Origin: JACMJP01 sp046160675
GTDB lineage: Bacteria > Bacteroidota > Bacteroidia > Chitinophagales > BACL12
DNA: 6,021 bases
Direction of reading: 5' to 3'
NCBI GenBank assembly: GCA_046160675.1
Contig: JBJXHH010000107.1
Span: forward strand, 1-6,021
Shown piece after piece: positions 1-6,021 of the stretch. The translations under genes were made by a program, and so were the position numbers. The notes beneath the pieces are model-generated. The model made no database searches. It had not been told where the DNA came from and saw only the letters and a list, made by a program, of their open reading frames with translations. Positions within the stretch are counted from its first letter, which is position 1. Each line of letters starts with the position of its first letter.

Positions 1-2676
1 ATCTTGTTTTCTTGCATGATTTTGCTGAACGATCTTATATTCTTCTTTGATGGTTTTCGTGTATGTATCTTTATCTTTTCCTATTAATTTCCCTGCAATT
101 GTTACGCTGCGGCTTGCGTCTGTTACATGCACAACATCACCCGAAAACACAGGCGAAATTTTTACAGCTGTATGTGTTCTTGAAGTAGTTGCACCGCCAA
201 TGAGCAAGGGTATTCTGATATTCCTTCTTTCCATCTCGGCTGCTACATGCACCATCTCATCAAGCGAGGGGGTAATCAAACCACTCAAACCAATAATATC
301 AGCATTTTTTTCAATAGCTGTGTCGAGAATTTTTTCTGCCGGAACCATCACACCAAGATCAATCACTTCATAATTATTACATGCCAGCACAATGCCAACT
401 ATGTTTTTTCCGATGTCATGAACATCGCCTTTCACTGTCGCCATCAAAATTTTTCCCTGTGAATGCGACTTGGAGTTTTTTTCTGCCGCCATGATTGGCT
501 CAAGAATTTTTGTCGCCTTCTTCATCACCCTTGCGCTTTTCACCACCTGGGGTAAAAACATTTTTCCGCTTCCGAAAAGATCACCAACAGTATTCATTCC
601 CGACATCAGCGGGCCTTCAATAATATCAAGGGGTTTCGGGTATTTTTGTAATGCTTCAGCTACATCAGCGTCAATAAAATCTGTGATGCCTTTTACTAAT
701 GCATAACTCAATCTATCTTCCAGGGAAGTATTTCTCCATGCATCATCCTTAACCTGTTCTTTACTTTTATTTTTCAGTGTTGATGCAAATTCCACTAGCC
801 GTTCTGTTGCATCATCCCTTCGGTTAAATAAAACATCTTCTATTCTTTCCAGTAATGTTTTATCAATGTTTTCATAAATATCAATCATACCAGCATTCAC
901 AATACCCATGTCTAACCCGGCTTTGATGGCATGATAAAGAAATGCGGAATGCATTGCTTCCCGCACTGTATTATTTCCCTGGAAAGAAAAAGAGATGTTA
1001 CTTACCCCACCGCTCACTAATGCCCCGGGAAGGTTTTCCTTTATCCAGCTTGTTGCTTTCATGAAATCAACAGCATAATTATTATGTTCCTCAATGCCGG
1101 TTCCAATTGTGAGGATATTCGGATCAAAAATGATATCTGTAGGATTGAAGGCAAGTTTTGTTGTGAGAATATCATATGCCCGTTTTGCGATGGAAATTCT
1201 TTTTTCAAAAGTTGTTGCCTGCCCTTCTTCATCAAATGCCATCACTATCACAGATGCGCCAAGGCGTTTTGCGATCCTTGCATGTTCTATAAATTTTTCT
1301 TCTCCTTCTTTTAATGAAATAGAATTCACAACACATTTCCCCTGCAGGCATTTTAAACCTGCTTCTATTACCTCCCATTTACTGCTGTCAATCATCACAG
1401 GCACTTTTGCTATGTCGGGTTCAGTTGCAATGAGATTCAAAAACGTTTGCATTGCCTGCACACCATCCAGCATCCCCTCATCCATGTTCACATCAATTAT
1501 CTGCGCCCCGTTTTCCACTTGCTGCCTGGCAACTATCAATGCTTCATCAAATTTCTCCTCAAGAATCAACCTTTTAAATTGTTTACTTCCTGTGATGTTT
1601 GTTCGTTCACCAACATTCAAAAAATTGCTTCCTTCAAAAATCACCATCGGTTCCAGGCCGCTGTAGGCGGGCAGTTTGGGCAATACCCGGGGTTTGCGGG
1701 GTGGGTATTTTTTTGCAATTTCTGCGATGTATTTAATATGTGCCGGAGTAGTACCGCAGCACCCGCCGATGATGTTCACCCAATTATTTTTCAGGAAAAC
1801 TTCAATATCAGTTCCGTTACTTTCTGGAGTTTCATCATAGCCGCCAAATTCATTCGGCAATCCGGCGTTTGGAAAAACGATGGTATAGAGATCTGTTTTT
1901 TCTGCAAGGGTTGAAACATGCGGGGTTAGTTGTTTTGCGCCCAAAGCACAATTTAATCCAACCGCTAACAAGGGAGCATGAGATATTGAAATTAAAAATG
2001 CTTCGAGTGTTTGTCCGCTCAAAGTTCTGCCGCTTGCATCTATGATAGTTCCTGAAATTATGAGAGGAAGTTTTTTCTTTTTTTCATCAAACAATTTTTC
2101 AATTGCAAACACAGCAGCTTTAGCGTTCAACGTATCAAACACGGTTTCAACAATGAGTAAATCTGCGCCACCATCCATCAAGCCTTTTGCAGCTTCATAA
2201 TATGAATCAGCAAAATCATCAAACGTTGCTGCCCTGTATGAAGGATTATTTACATCAGGCGAAAGGGAGGCTGTTTTATTTGTTGGGCCGAGACTGCCAC
2301 CAACAAATCTTGGTTTTGACGGGTCTTTTTTTGTAAATTCTTGAGTAACTTCTTTTGCAATTTTTGCAGCCTCAAAATTTATTTCATAAACAAACGCCTC
2401 GGTTTTATAGTCAGCTTGTGTGATGGAAGTAGCTGTGAATGTATTTGTTTCGATTATATCTGCTCCTGCATCGAGGTACGCTGCATGTATTTCTTTAATG
2501 ATTCCTGGCTGAGTAATGGAAAGCAAATCATTATTTCCTTTCAAATCGACCGTATGATTTTTAAATCTTTCACCTCTGAAATCAGCTTCACTTAATTTAT
2601 AGCTTTGAATCATGGAGCCCATAGCACCATCCAGTACAAGTATCCTTTCAGTTATTATATCAGTCAGTTTCATCAT
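1..2676 (-). CDS. metH: Cobalamin-dependent methionine synthase MetH (5-methyltetrahydrofolate--homocysteine methyltransferase), 3' end beyond window
   Basis: MetH transfers the methyl group of 5-methyltetrahydrofolate through cobalamin to homocysteine, giving methionine and tetrahydrofolate in the cytoplasm. I translated the minus strand by hand from 2676 to 1: 892 codons, no stop, open at the left edge. The homocysteine-binding domain covers about residues 1-320, with zinc ligands C243 (GLNCA) and C306-C307 (GGCCGTTP). The pterin-binding domain covers about 350-605 and starts with NVGERTNITGS at 354-364. The cobalamin cap domain is about 640-735. The B12-binding domain runs from about 740 and has the DxHxxG motif D751-x-H753-x-x-G756, so H753 should be the lower axial cobalt ligand, plus LSGLITPS (797-804) and GGATTS (827-832). 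Spacing matches E. coli MetH within a few residues. The AdoMet-binding reactivation domain, about 330 residues, should follow off-window, so its presence is unverified. The two ATGs at 2676 and 2673 are the first in-frame ATGs after stops at 2737-2742. A TTG start at 2688 is an alternative. The domains are fused in one frame, not split. No cobalamin or SAM riboswitch was recognised upstream. Confidence 0.97.
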   Translation of the reverse strand, partial: MMKLTDIITERILVLDGAMGSMIQSYKLSEADFRGERFKNHTVDLKGNNDLLSITQPGIIKEIHAAYLDAGADIIETNTFTATSITQADYKTEAFVYEINFEAAKIAKEVTQEFTKKDPSKPRFVGGSLGPTNKTASLSPDVNNPSYRAATFDDFADSYYEAAKGLMDGGADLLIVETVFDTLNAKAAVFAIEKLFDEKKKKLPLIISGTIIDASGRTLSGQTLEAFLISISHAPLLAVGLNCALGAKQLTPHVSTLAEKTDLYTIVFPNAGLPNEFGGYDETPESNGTDIEVFLKNNWVNIIGGCCGTTPAHIKYIAEIAKKYPPRKPRVLPKLPAYSGLEPMVIFEGSNFLNVGERTNITGSKQFKRLILEEKFDEALIVARQQVENGAQIIDVNMDEGMLDGVQAMQTFLNLIATEPDIAKVPVMIDSSKWEVIEAGLKCLQGKCVVNSISLKEGEEKFIEHARIAKRLGASVIVMAFDEEGQATTFEKRISIAKRAYDILTTKLAFNPTDIIFDPNILTIGTGIEEHNNYAVDFMKATSWIKENLPGALVSGGVSNISFSFQGNNTVREAMHSAFLYHAIKAGLDMGIVNAGMIDIYENIDKTLLERIEDVLFNRRDDATERLVEFASTLKNKSKEQVKDDAWRNTSLEDRLSYALVKGITDFIDADVAEALQKYPKPLDIIEGPLMSGMNTVGDLFGSGKMFLPQVVKSARVMKKATKILEPIMAAEKNSKSHSQGKILMATVKGDVHDIGKNIVGIVLACNNYEVIDLGVMVPAEKILDTAIEKNADIIGLSGLITPSLDEMVHVAAEMERRNIRIPLLIGGATTSRTHTAVKISPVFSGDVVHVTDASRSVTIAGKLIGKDKDTYTKTIKEEYKIVQQNHARKQD

Positions 2677-2694
2677 CAAAAAATCCAAATTACA

Positions 2695-2700
2695 CTCCTT
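2695..2700 (-). promoter_or_regulatory. Shine-Dalgarno-like AAGGAG upstream of metH
   Basis: On the minus strand AAGGAG lies 18 nt before the first ATG (2676-2674), which is too far for ordinary Shine-Dalgarno use. It is only 6 nt before an in-frame TTG at 2688-2686, which is an ideal distance. Start at TTG would add MDFL to the front of the MetH protein. The motif is visible in the sequence; its use is inferred. Many Bacteroidota genes do not depend on a Shine-Dalgarno sequence, so the ATG remains possible. Confidence 0.4.
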
Positions 2701-2775
2701 CCGTTCATTGAAGTCTGTAAAACTGCAATAATACTTCTATCAAAGTTTTAATTCAAGATTACAAACTATGAAACA

Positions 2776-2789
2776 GGTAAAGTTTTACC
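2776..2789. repeat. Perfect inverted repeat GGTAAA-GT-TTTACC, possible operator
   Basis: Two 6-bp arms (2776-2781 and 2784-2789) flank a 2-bp spacer about 100 bp upstream of the metH start. A 2-nt spacer is too short to fold as an RNA hairpin without breaking pairs, so a dimeric regulator site on DNA is the more natural reading. I do not recognise the motif as a known operator, and chance occurrence in AT-rich DNA is possible. Confidence 0.3.
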
Positions 2790-2873
2790 AAACGCATATA
2801 GATTAATGAATTTTCATCAATATGGCAAATCCTTTATTATTTTGATAATACTATTTTGCTTTTTATATACCCC

Positions 2874-2909
2874 GTTGCCACATCAGAATCAAGTTGTCTG
2901 AATGGCAAC
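2874..2909. repeat. Interrupted inverted repeat able to form a 36-nt hairpin
   Basis: The outer arms GTTGCCA (2874-2880) and TGGCAAC (2903-2909) are perfectly complementary. The inner arms TCAGA (2883-2887) and TCTGA (2897-2901) are also complementary. A small asymmetric internal loop (CA opposite A) lies between them and a 9-nt apical loop closes the structure, giving 12 base pairs in all. The first outer arm could instead pair with TGGCAA at 2823-2828, so two exclusive folds are possible. In a plus-strand transcript the hairpin would lie about 50 nt before a terminator-like element. Its function is unknown. Confidence 0.45.
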
Positions 2910-2958
2910 TTCCATGACGAAGAAAAAAAAATTTATATCGCCTAAGATTCCAATAAAT

Positions 2959-2980
2959 AATAGCCTTTCGGGCTGTTTTT
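2959..2980 (+). terminator. Orphan intrinsic terminator-like hairpin (plus strand)
   Basis: AGCC (2962-2965) pairs with GGCT (2971-2974) around a TTTCG loop. The stem extends by a T-G wobble and two A-T pairs to 7 pairs and runs directly into five T residues (2976-2980). The minus strand has no T-run after the same stem, so it is oriented for rightward transcription. No plus-strand gene lies upstream, since metH reads the other way. It would therefore end either a small RNA or a leader transcript heading toward the protease. The stem is short, so termination strength is uncertain. Confidence 0.45.
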
Positions 2981-3208
2981 GCCTTACATGTATGCGTTGA
3001 CTCTATCATTTGTGACACGGGCAATTACATTTCAACAGACAATGGTATATAACACATAAACATGTGAATAAAAAAACATTAGTTTTACGCAACTAAATTT
3101 AATTATCGCTAATCTATCCCTCCGTGAAATAGCAGAAAAATTCAAATTTCTCCCTAAAACCACACTATTTAGTACATATTATTATTCAACCATTAAATTA
3201 AAATCAAA

Positions 3209-5140
3209 ATGTTCAAAAAACATCTACTGTCAATTGCCCTCACAGCACTAGTGGGAACAGCTTTCGGCCAACGGATTTGTGGTACTACAGAGTACATGCA
3301 GGAGCAGTTTGCTACTGACCCCGGTTATGAAGAAAGGCTTCGTGCCATTGAAGAATTTACACAGGAATGGATTGCCAATAATCCCGGCGGAGAAAGAGCC
3401 GTAATCACCATCCCAGTTGTAGTGCATGTTGTATATAATACAACTGCTGAAAATCTCAGCGATGCGCAAATACTTTCTCAGATCACTGTTTTAAACGAAG
3501 ACTTCAGAAGGTTGAATGCTGATGCTTCATCAACACCTTCACATTTCACAGATGAAGCTGCTGATACTGAAATAGAATTTTGTCTTGCTGCGCAAGATCC
3601 TTCAGGTGCAGCTACAACAGGTATCACAAGAAAAAGCACTACAAAAACCTCATTTTCATCATCAGCTAATGAAATGAAATTTTCAACCTACGGAACTGCC
3701 ATTTGGGACAGGAACAAATACCTGAATATCTGGGTATGCGACCTGAGCAGTGGTTTGTTGGGATATGCTCAATTTCCTGGCGGTTCATCATCAACTGATG
3801 GTGTTGTGTGCGACTATCTTTACTTTGGAAGCGGAGGCTCGGCATCTGCTCCATTTGACTTAGGAAGAACTGCTACTCATGAAGTAGGTCATTGGTTAAA
3901 CCTCTATCATATCTGGGGTGATGATGGAACATCTTGTTCAGGTTCTGACTTAGTATCAGATACTCCAAACCAGCAAAATGAAAACTACGGTTGCCCTACA
4001 GGAAAGATTGGCGTAAGCGCTTGTAGTGGTTCAACTGATGGCGATATGTATCAAAACTACATGGACTATACTGATGATGCTTGTATGAACCTGTTCACGG
4101 CAGGTCAGAAAACAAGGATGCAGGCATTATTTTCTACCGGAGGGTCAAGGGTTTCTATAGCAACTTCCATTGGCTGTACGCCTCCGGGCGGTGGTGGAAC
4201 TTGTTCTGCACCTACAGGTATGAGTACAACTAGTATTACTACTTCAGGTGCTACATTAAACTGGGGCGCAGCTTCAGGAGCTGTAAGTTATAATATTCAA
4301 TACAGAATATCGGGTGGTTCTACTTGGACATCAACAACTTCTACCACTACTTCTAAAGCAATTTCCGGCTTAGCAGCAGGCACTACTTATGAGTGGCAGG
4401 TTCAAACAGTTTGTGCTTCAAGTTCAAGTGCTTTCACAAGCTCAACAACTTTCACTACTACTGGTGGTTCAAGCTGTTCTGACCCGTATGAATCGAATAA
4501 TACTTCAAGCACGGCTACTACTATTTCTGCTGGAGTAACTATTCAAGGTCTTATAGGATCAAGTACTGATGTTGACTGGTATAAATTCACAACAACTTCA
4601 CCCAATACAAAGATAAAAGTGAGTTTAACCTCATTGCCTGCTGATTATGATATCAAATTGTATAACTCTTCTGTAGCTCAAAAAGGTGTTTCTGAAAATG
4701 GCGGTACAGCAAATGAAACCATTATATGGAATACCACCGGTTCAGGCACAAGGTATATACAAGTGTACGGATGGTCAGGCGCCATGAGTACCTCAGATTG
4801 TTATGATCTGCTTGTGGAAACAAGAAGTACGAACTGGAAAACTGATGGCAGTGAAACTGTTCTTGGAGACAGCTATGAAAATACAATTCTCGGAATTGTA
4901 CCTAACCCTGTTGTAAGTGGTTCAGTAACGTATGTTCATTATTTCAGCGTTCAGGATGACTCAAATGTTGAGATCATAGTAACTGATATGATGGGTAATG
5001 TTGTGCAAACATCAAGAACTGCCGCTACATACGGTGAAAACATGCTGGAAGTAAATACAAATGATCTTACTTCAGGAATGTACATTGTACAAATAAGCAA
5101 CGGCAAATCCCGTTATAACGAAAAATTCATCATTCAATAA
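3209..5140 (+). CDS. Secreted M43 (pappalysin/cytophagalysin-like) zinc metalloprotease with FN3, PPC and T9SS sorting domains
   Basis: Predicted extracellular metalloendopeptidase of 643 residues. A signal peptide covers about residues 1-20 (KK, hydrophobic core, AFG before Q21). A short propeptide begins with RICGT (22-26), whose C24 may act as a cysteine switch. The catalytic domain spans about 65-320. Its zinc motif is H224-E225-x-x-H228-x-x-N231-x-x-H234, with E225 as the expected general base, and its Met-turn is NYMDY with M285. Cysteines 243, 262, 272 and 292 lie around the active-site segment and probably form two disulfides, as in ulilysin. After a Pro/Gly linker come a fibronectin type III domain (about 332-417), a PPC domain starting DPYESN (about 424-537, with DWYKF at 456-460) and a type A T9SS sorting domain (about 558-643) with VPNP at 564-567 and C-terminal KFIIQ. 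The tail should be removed during export through the outer membrane. The substrate cannot be told from sequence; nutritional proteolysis is likely. The gene is transcribed alone, and no Shine-Dalgarno sequence is visible before this ATG. Confidence 0.95.
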   Translation: MFKKHLLSIALTALVGTAFGQRICGTTEYMQEQFATDPGYEERLRAIEEFTQEWIANNPGGERAVITIPVVVHVVYNTTAENLSDAQILSQITVLNEDFRRLNADASSTPSHFTDEAADTEIEFCLAAQDPSGAATTGITRKSTTKTSFSSSANEMKFSTYGTAIWDRNKYLNIWVCDLSSGLLGYAQFPGGSSSTDGVVCDYLYFGSGGSASAPFDLGRTATHEVGHWLNLYHIWGDDGTSCSGSDLVSDTPNQQNENYGCPTGKIGVSACSGSTDGDMYQNYMDYTDDACMNLFTAGQKTRMQALFSTGGSRVSIATSIGCTPPGGGGTCSAPTGMSTTSITTSGATLNWGAASGAVSYNIQYRISGGSTWTSTTSTTTSKAISGLAAGTTYEWQVQTVCASSSSAFTSSTTFTTTGGSSCSDPYESNNTSSTATTISAGVTIQGLIGSSTDVDWYKFTTTSPNTKIKVSLTSLPADYDIKLYNSSVAQKGVSENGGTANETIIWNTTGSGTRYIQVYGWSGAMSTSDCYDLLVETRSTNWKTDGSETVLGDSYENTILGIVPNPVVSGSVTYVHYFSVQDDSNVEIIVTDMMGNVVQTSRTAATYGENMLEVNTNDLTSGMYIVQISNGKSRYNEKFIIQ

Positions 5141-5160
5141 CCCAATTTTTTCATGTTATA

Positions 5161-5192
5161 AAAAGGGCGATCAGCATTGATCGCCCTTTTTC
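5161..5192 (+). terminator. Strong intrinsic terminator after the protease gene
   Basis: A perfect 13-bp stem (5161-5173 with 5178-5190; core GGGCGATCA / TGATCGCCC) closes on a 4-nt GCAT loop. Its flanking A4 and T5 runs form the classical stem-plus-U-tract. It begins 20 nt after the protease stop codon and ends about 34 nt before the pheS ATG, so it separates the two genes transcriptionally. The A-run on the left means the same hairpin could also stop leftward transcription. Confidence 0.92.
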
Positions 5193-5221
5193 TTATCTAT
5201 CCTGTAGGTTCGCTAATTTTA
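5189..5221 (+). promoter_or_regulatory. Probable Bacteroidota-type promoter for pheS
   Basis: TAATTTTA at 5214-5221 matches the Bacteroidota -7 box TAnnTTTG at all but the last defined position. TTTC at 5189-5192, in the T-tract of the preceding terminator, sits 21 bp upstream where a TTTG -33 box would be expected. The -7 box ends only 4 nt before the ATG, so the transcript would be nearly or fully leaderless. No Shine-Dalgarno sequence is seen at a normal distance. The match is visible; promoter activity is inferred. Confidence 0.5.
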
Positions 5222-5225
5222 CACC

Positions 5226-6021
5226 ATGCAGTTTGAAAAAGTAGAATCCTTAAAAACTGAAATAGAAAACTACCAGGTGCATAATACTGAAACACTGGAA
5301 CAGTTTCGCATTCGTTTTCTCGGCACAAAAAATATCTTAAAAGATCTGTTCTCGGCAATGAAAGATATTCCTGCTGAAAACAAAAAACTTTACGGGCAAC
5401 AGGTAAATGCTGTGAAACAACTTGCAGAAGAAAAATTTGAAAATTACCGTCAACAATTTCACAATCATACACTTCAGAAAGAATCAACTATTGACTATAC
5501 CCTGCCCGTGGCAATAAAAAACCCGGGTGCAAAACACCCCATCACCATCGTAAAAGAAGAACTGATAGAGATTTTTAAACGCATCGGTTACTCTGTAGCT
5601 GACGGCCCAGAGATAGAAACAGACTGGTACAACTTTACAGCCTTGGGCATGCCGGAGAATCATCCTGCAAGAGATATGCAGGATACGTTTTACGTTCAAA
5701 CAAATCCTGATATTGTGTTGCGTACGCATACAAGCAATGTACAAATCAGGGTTATGGAAACACAAAAACCTCCTATCAGGATCATTGCCCCAGGGAAAAC
5801 CTATCGCAATGAAACCATTTCAGCACGGGCGCATTGTGTGTTTCATCAAATTGAGTTGTTGTATATTGATGAGGGTGTCTCCATGGCTGATCTAAAACAA
5901 ACACTTTTATACCTGGCACAAGAACTTTTTGGTTCTGACACAACTATCCGGTTGCGCCCGAGTTATTTTCCATTCACTGAACCAAGTGTTGAAATGGATG
6001 TAAGTTGTTTTATCTGCAAGC
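5226..6021 (+). CDS. pheS: Phenylalanyl-tRNA synthetase alpha subunit, C-terminus beyond window
   Basis: PheS is the catalytic subunit of the cytoplasmic alpha2-beta2 class II enzyme that charges tRNA-Phe with phenylalanine using ATP. The window holds 265 codons plus one base; bacterial PheS is usually about 330-350 residues, so roughly 75-80 residues are missing, including motif 3 (GxGxxR). Residues 1-90 are charged and helical, as expected for the N-terminal tRNA-binding coiled coil. GAKHPI (101-106) and GYSVADGPEIE (121-131) begin the catalytic core, followed by HPARDMQDTF (146-155). The active-site residues H168, S170, Q173, R194 (motif 2, YRNE), Q208, E210 (FHQIE), F248 and F250 (YFPF) all sit at a constant offset of 10 from the Thermus thermophilus residues as I recall them. 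The ATG at 5226 fits the family start and follows a promoter-like box. It appears to be its own transcription unit, insulated from the protease by a terminator. pheT is not within view. Confidence 0.97.
   Translation, partial: MQFEKVESLKTEIENYQVHNTETLEQFRIRFLGTKNILKDLFSAMKDIPAENKKLYGQQVNAVKQLAEEKFENYRQQFHNHTLQKESTIDYTLPVAIKNPGAKHPITIVKEELIEIFKRIGYSVADGPEIETDWYNFTALGMPENHPARDMQDTFYVQTNPDIVLRTHTSNVQIRVMETQKPPIRIIAPGKTYRNETISARAHCVFHQIELLYIDEGVSMADLKQTLLYLAQELFGSDTTIRLRPSYFPFTEPSVEMDVSCFICK

Larger units (their letters stand above)
2677..3208. other. Divergent metH / protease intergenic region
   Basis: This 532-bp AT-rich stretch separates the starts of metH (leftward) and the M43 protease (rightward), so it must carry both promoters. 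I found no clear TTTG / TAnnTTTG Bacteroidota promoter pair for either gene; the nearest for the protease is TAAATTTA at 3094-3101, without a matching -33 box. Inverted repeats visible here are a perfect 6+6 palindrome (2776-2789), ATGAA-TT-TTCAT (2806-2817), ATTAT-TTTG-ATAAT (2836-2849), a 36-nt interrupted hairpin (2874-2909), a terminator-like hairpin (2959-2980) and CACAT-AAAC-ATGTG (3053-3066). An A9 run lies at 2923-2931. The 200 bp before the protease (3001-3208) show no other recognisable element, and the last 18 bases before its ATG are A-rich without a Shine-Dalgarno sequence. No convincing coding region was found on either strand. Confidence 0.7.

Noticed and set aside
1094..1666. 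Plus-strand open frame of 190 codons opposite metH, and shorter ones at 47-373, 470-706, 1447-1914 and 2341-2595.
   Set aside because: These are antisense shadows: the minus strand encodes an unbroken, well-conserved MetH over the whole stretch, and the plus-strand products show no recognisable domain.
2677..2900. Possible cobalamin or SAM riboswitch in the metH leader.
   Set aside because: I looked for the B12-box core (GCCACTG) and SAM-I / SAM-II signature segments on the minus strand and found none.
2902..3000. A 32-residue plus-strand reading frame with a KKKK run and a C-F-C-L-T-C segment near its end.
   Set aside because: It overlaps both the hairpin and the terminator-like element, has no ribosome binding site, depends on an A9 homopolymer, and resembles no family I know.
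3009..3030. TTGTGA-like CRP/FNR half-site.
   Set aside because: The second half-site is missing at the required spacing, so it is a single short match in AT-rich DNA.
5197..5765. Two minus-strand open frames opposite the start of pheS.
   Set aside because: The plus strand clearly encodes PheS with all expected active-site residues, and the antisense products look like translated noise.
1..6021. CRISPR array, insertion sequence, tRNA/rRNA or defence system.
   Set aside because: No regularly spaced direct repeats, transposase frames, terminal repeats or tRNA-like folds were seen, and the three genes are two housekeeping enzymes and one secreted protease.

Overview
The window reads as a piece of a Bacteroidota chromosome, probably from the Chitinophagia/Sphingobacteriia side, though I cannot place it more closely. 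The evidence is a secreted protease ending in a type IX secretion (T9SS) C-terminal sorting domain, AT-rich 5' regions with little Shine-Dalgarno signal at two of the three genes, and a TAnnTTT(G)-like box almost touching the pheS start codon. No mobile element, CRISPR array, tRNA or rRNA was seen.

Layout: (1) 1-2676, minus strand: 892 N-terminal residues of cobalamin-dependent methionine synthase (metH). The homocysteine, pterin and B12-binding modules are present and the gene runs off the left edge just before the expected reactivation domain. (2) 2677-3208: a 532-bp divergent intergenic region with several inverted repeats and an orphan plus-strand terminator-like hairpin. It may hold a small RNA or an attenuated leader. 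(3) 3209-5140, plus strand: a complete 643-residue secreted M43 (pappalysin/cytophagalysin-like) zinc metalloprotease with signal peptide, short propeptide carrying a possible cysteine switch, catalytic domain, fibronectin type III domain, PPC domain and T9SS tail. (4) 5161-5192: a strong intrinsic terminator. (5) 5226-6021, plus strand: the first 265 codons of pheS (phenylalanyl-tRNA synthetase alpha subunit), which runs off the right edge.

The three genes look like independent transcription units: two housekeeping genes (methionine synthesis and Phe-tRNA charging) flanking one exported hydrolase. Nothing suggests that they act together. I found no convincing new multi-gene system. The least explained part is the metH-protease intergenic region, where a 36-nt hairpin, an A9 tract and a terminator lie in a row with no plus-strand gene upstream to terminate.
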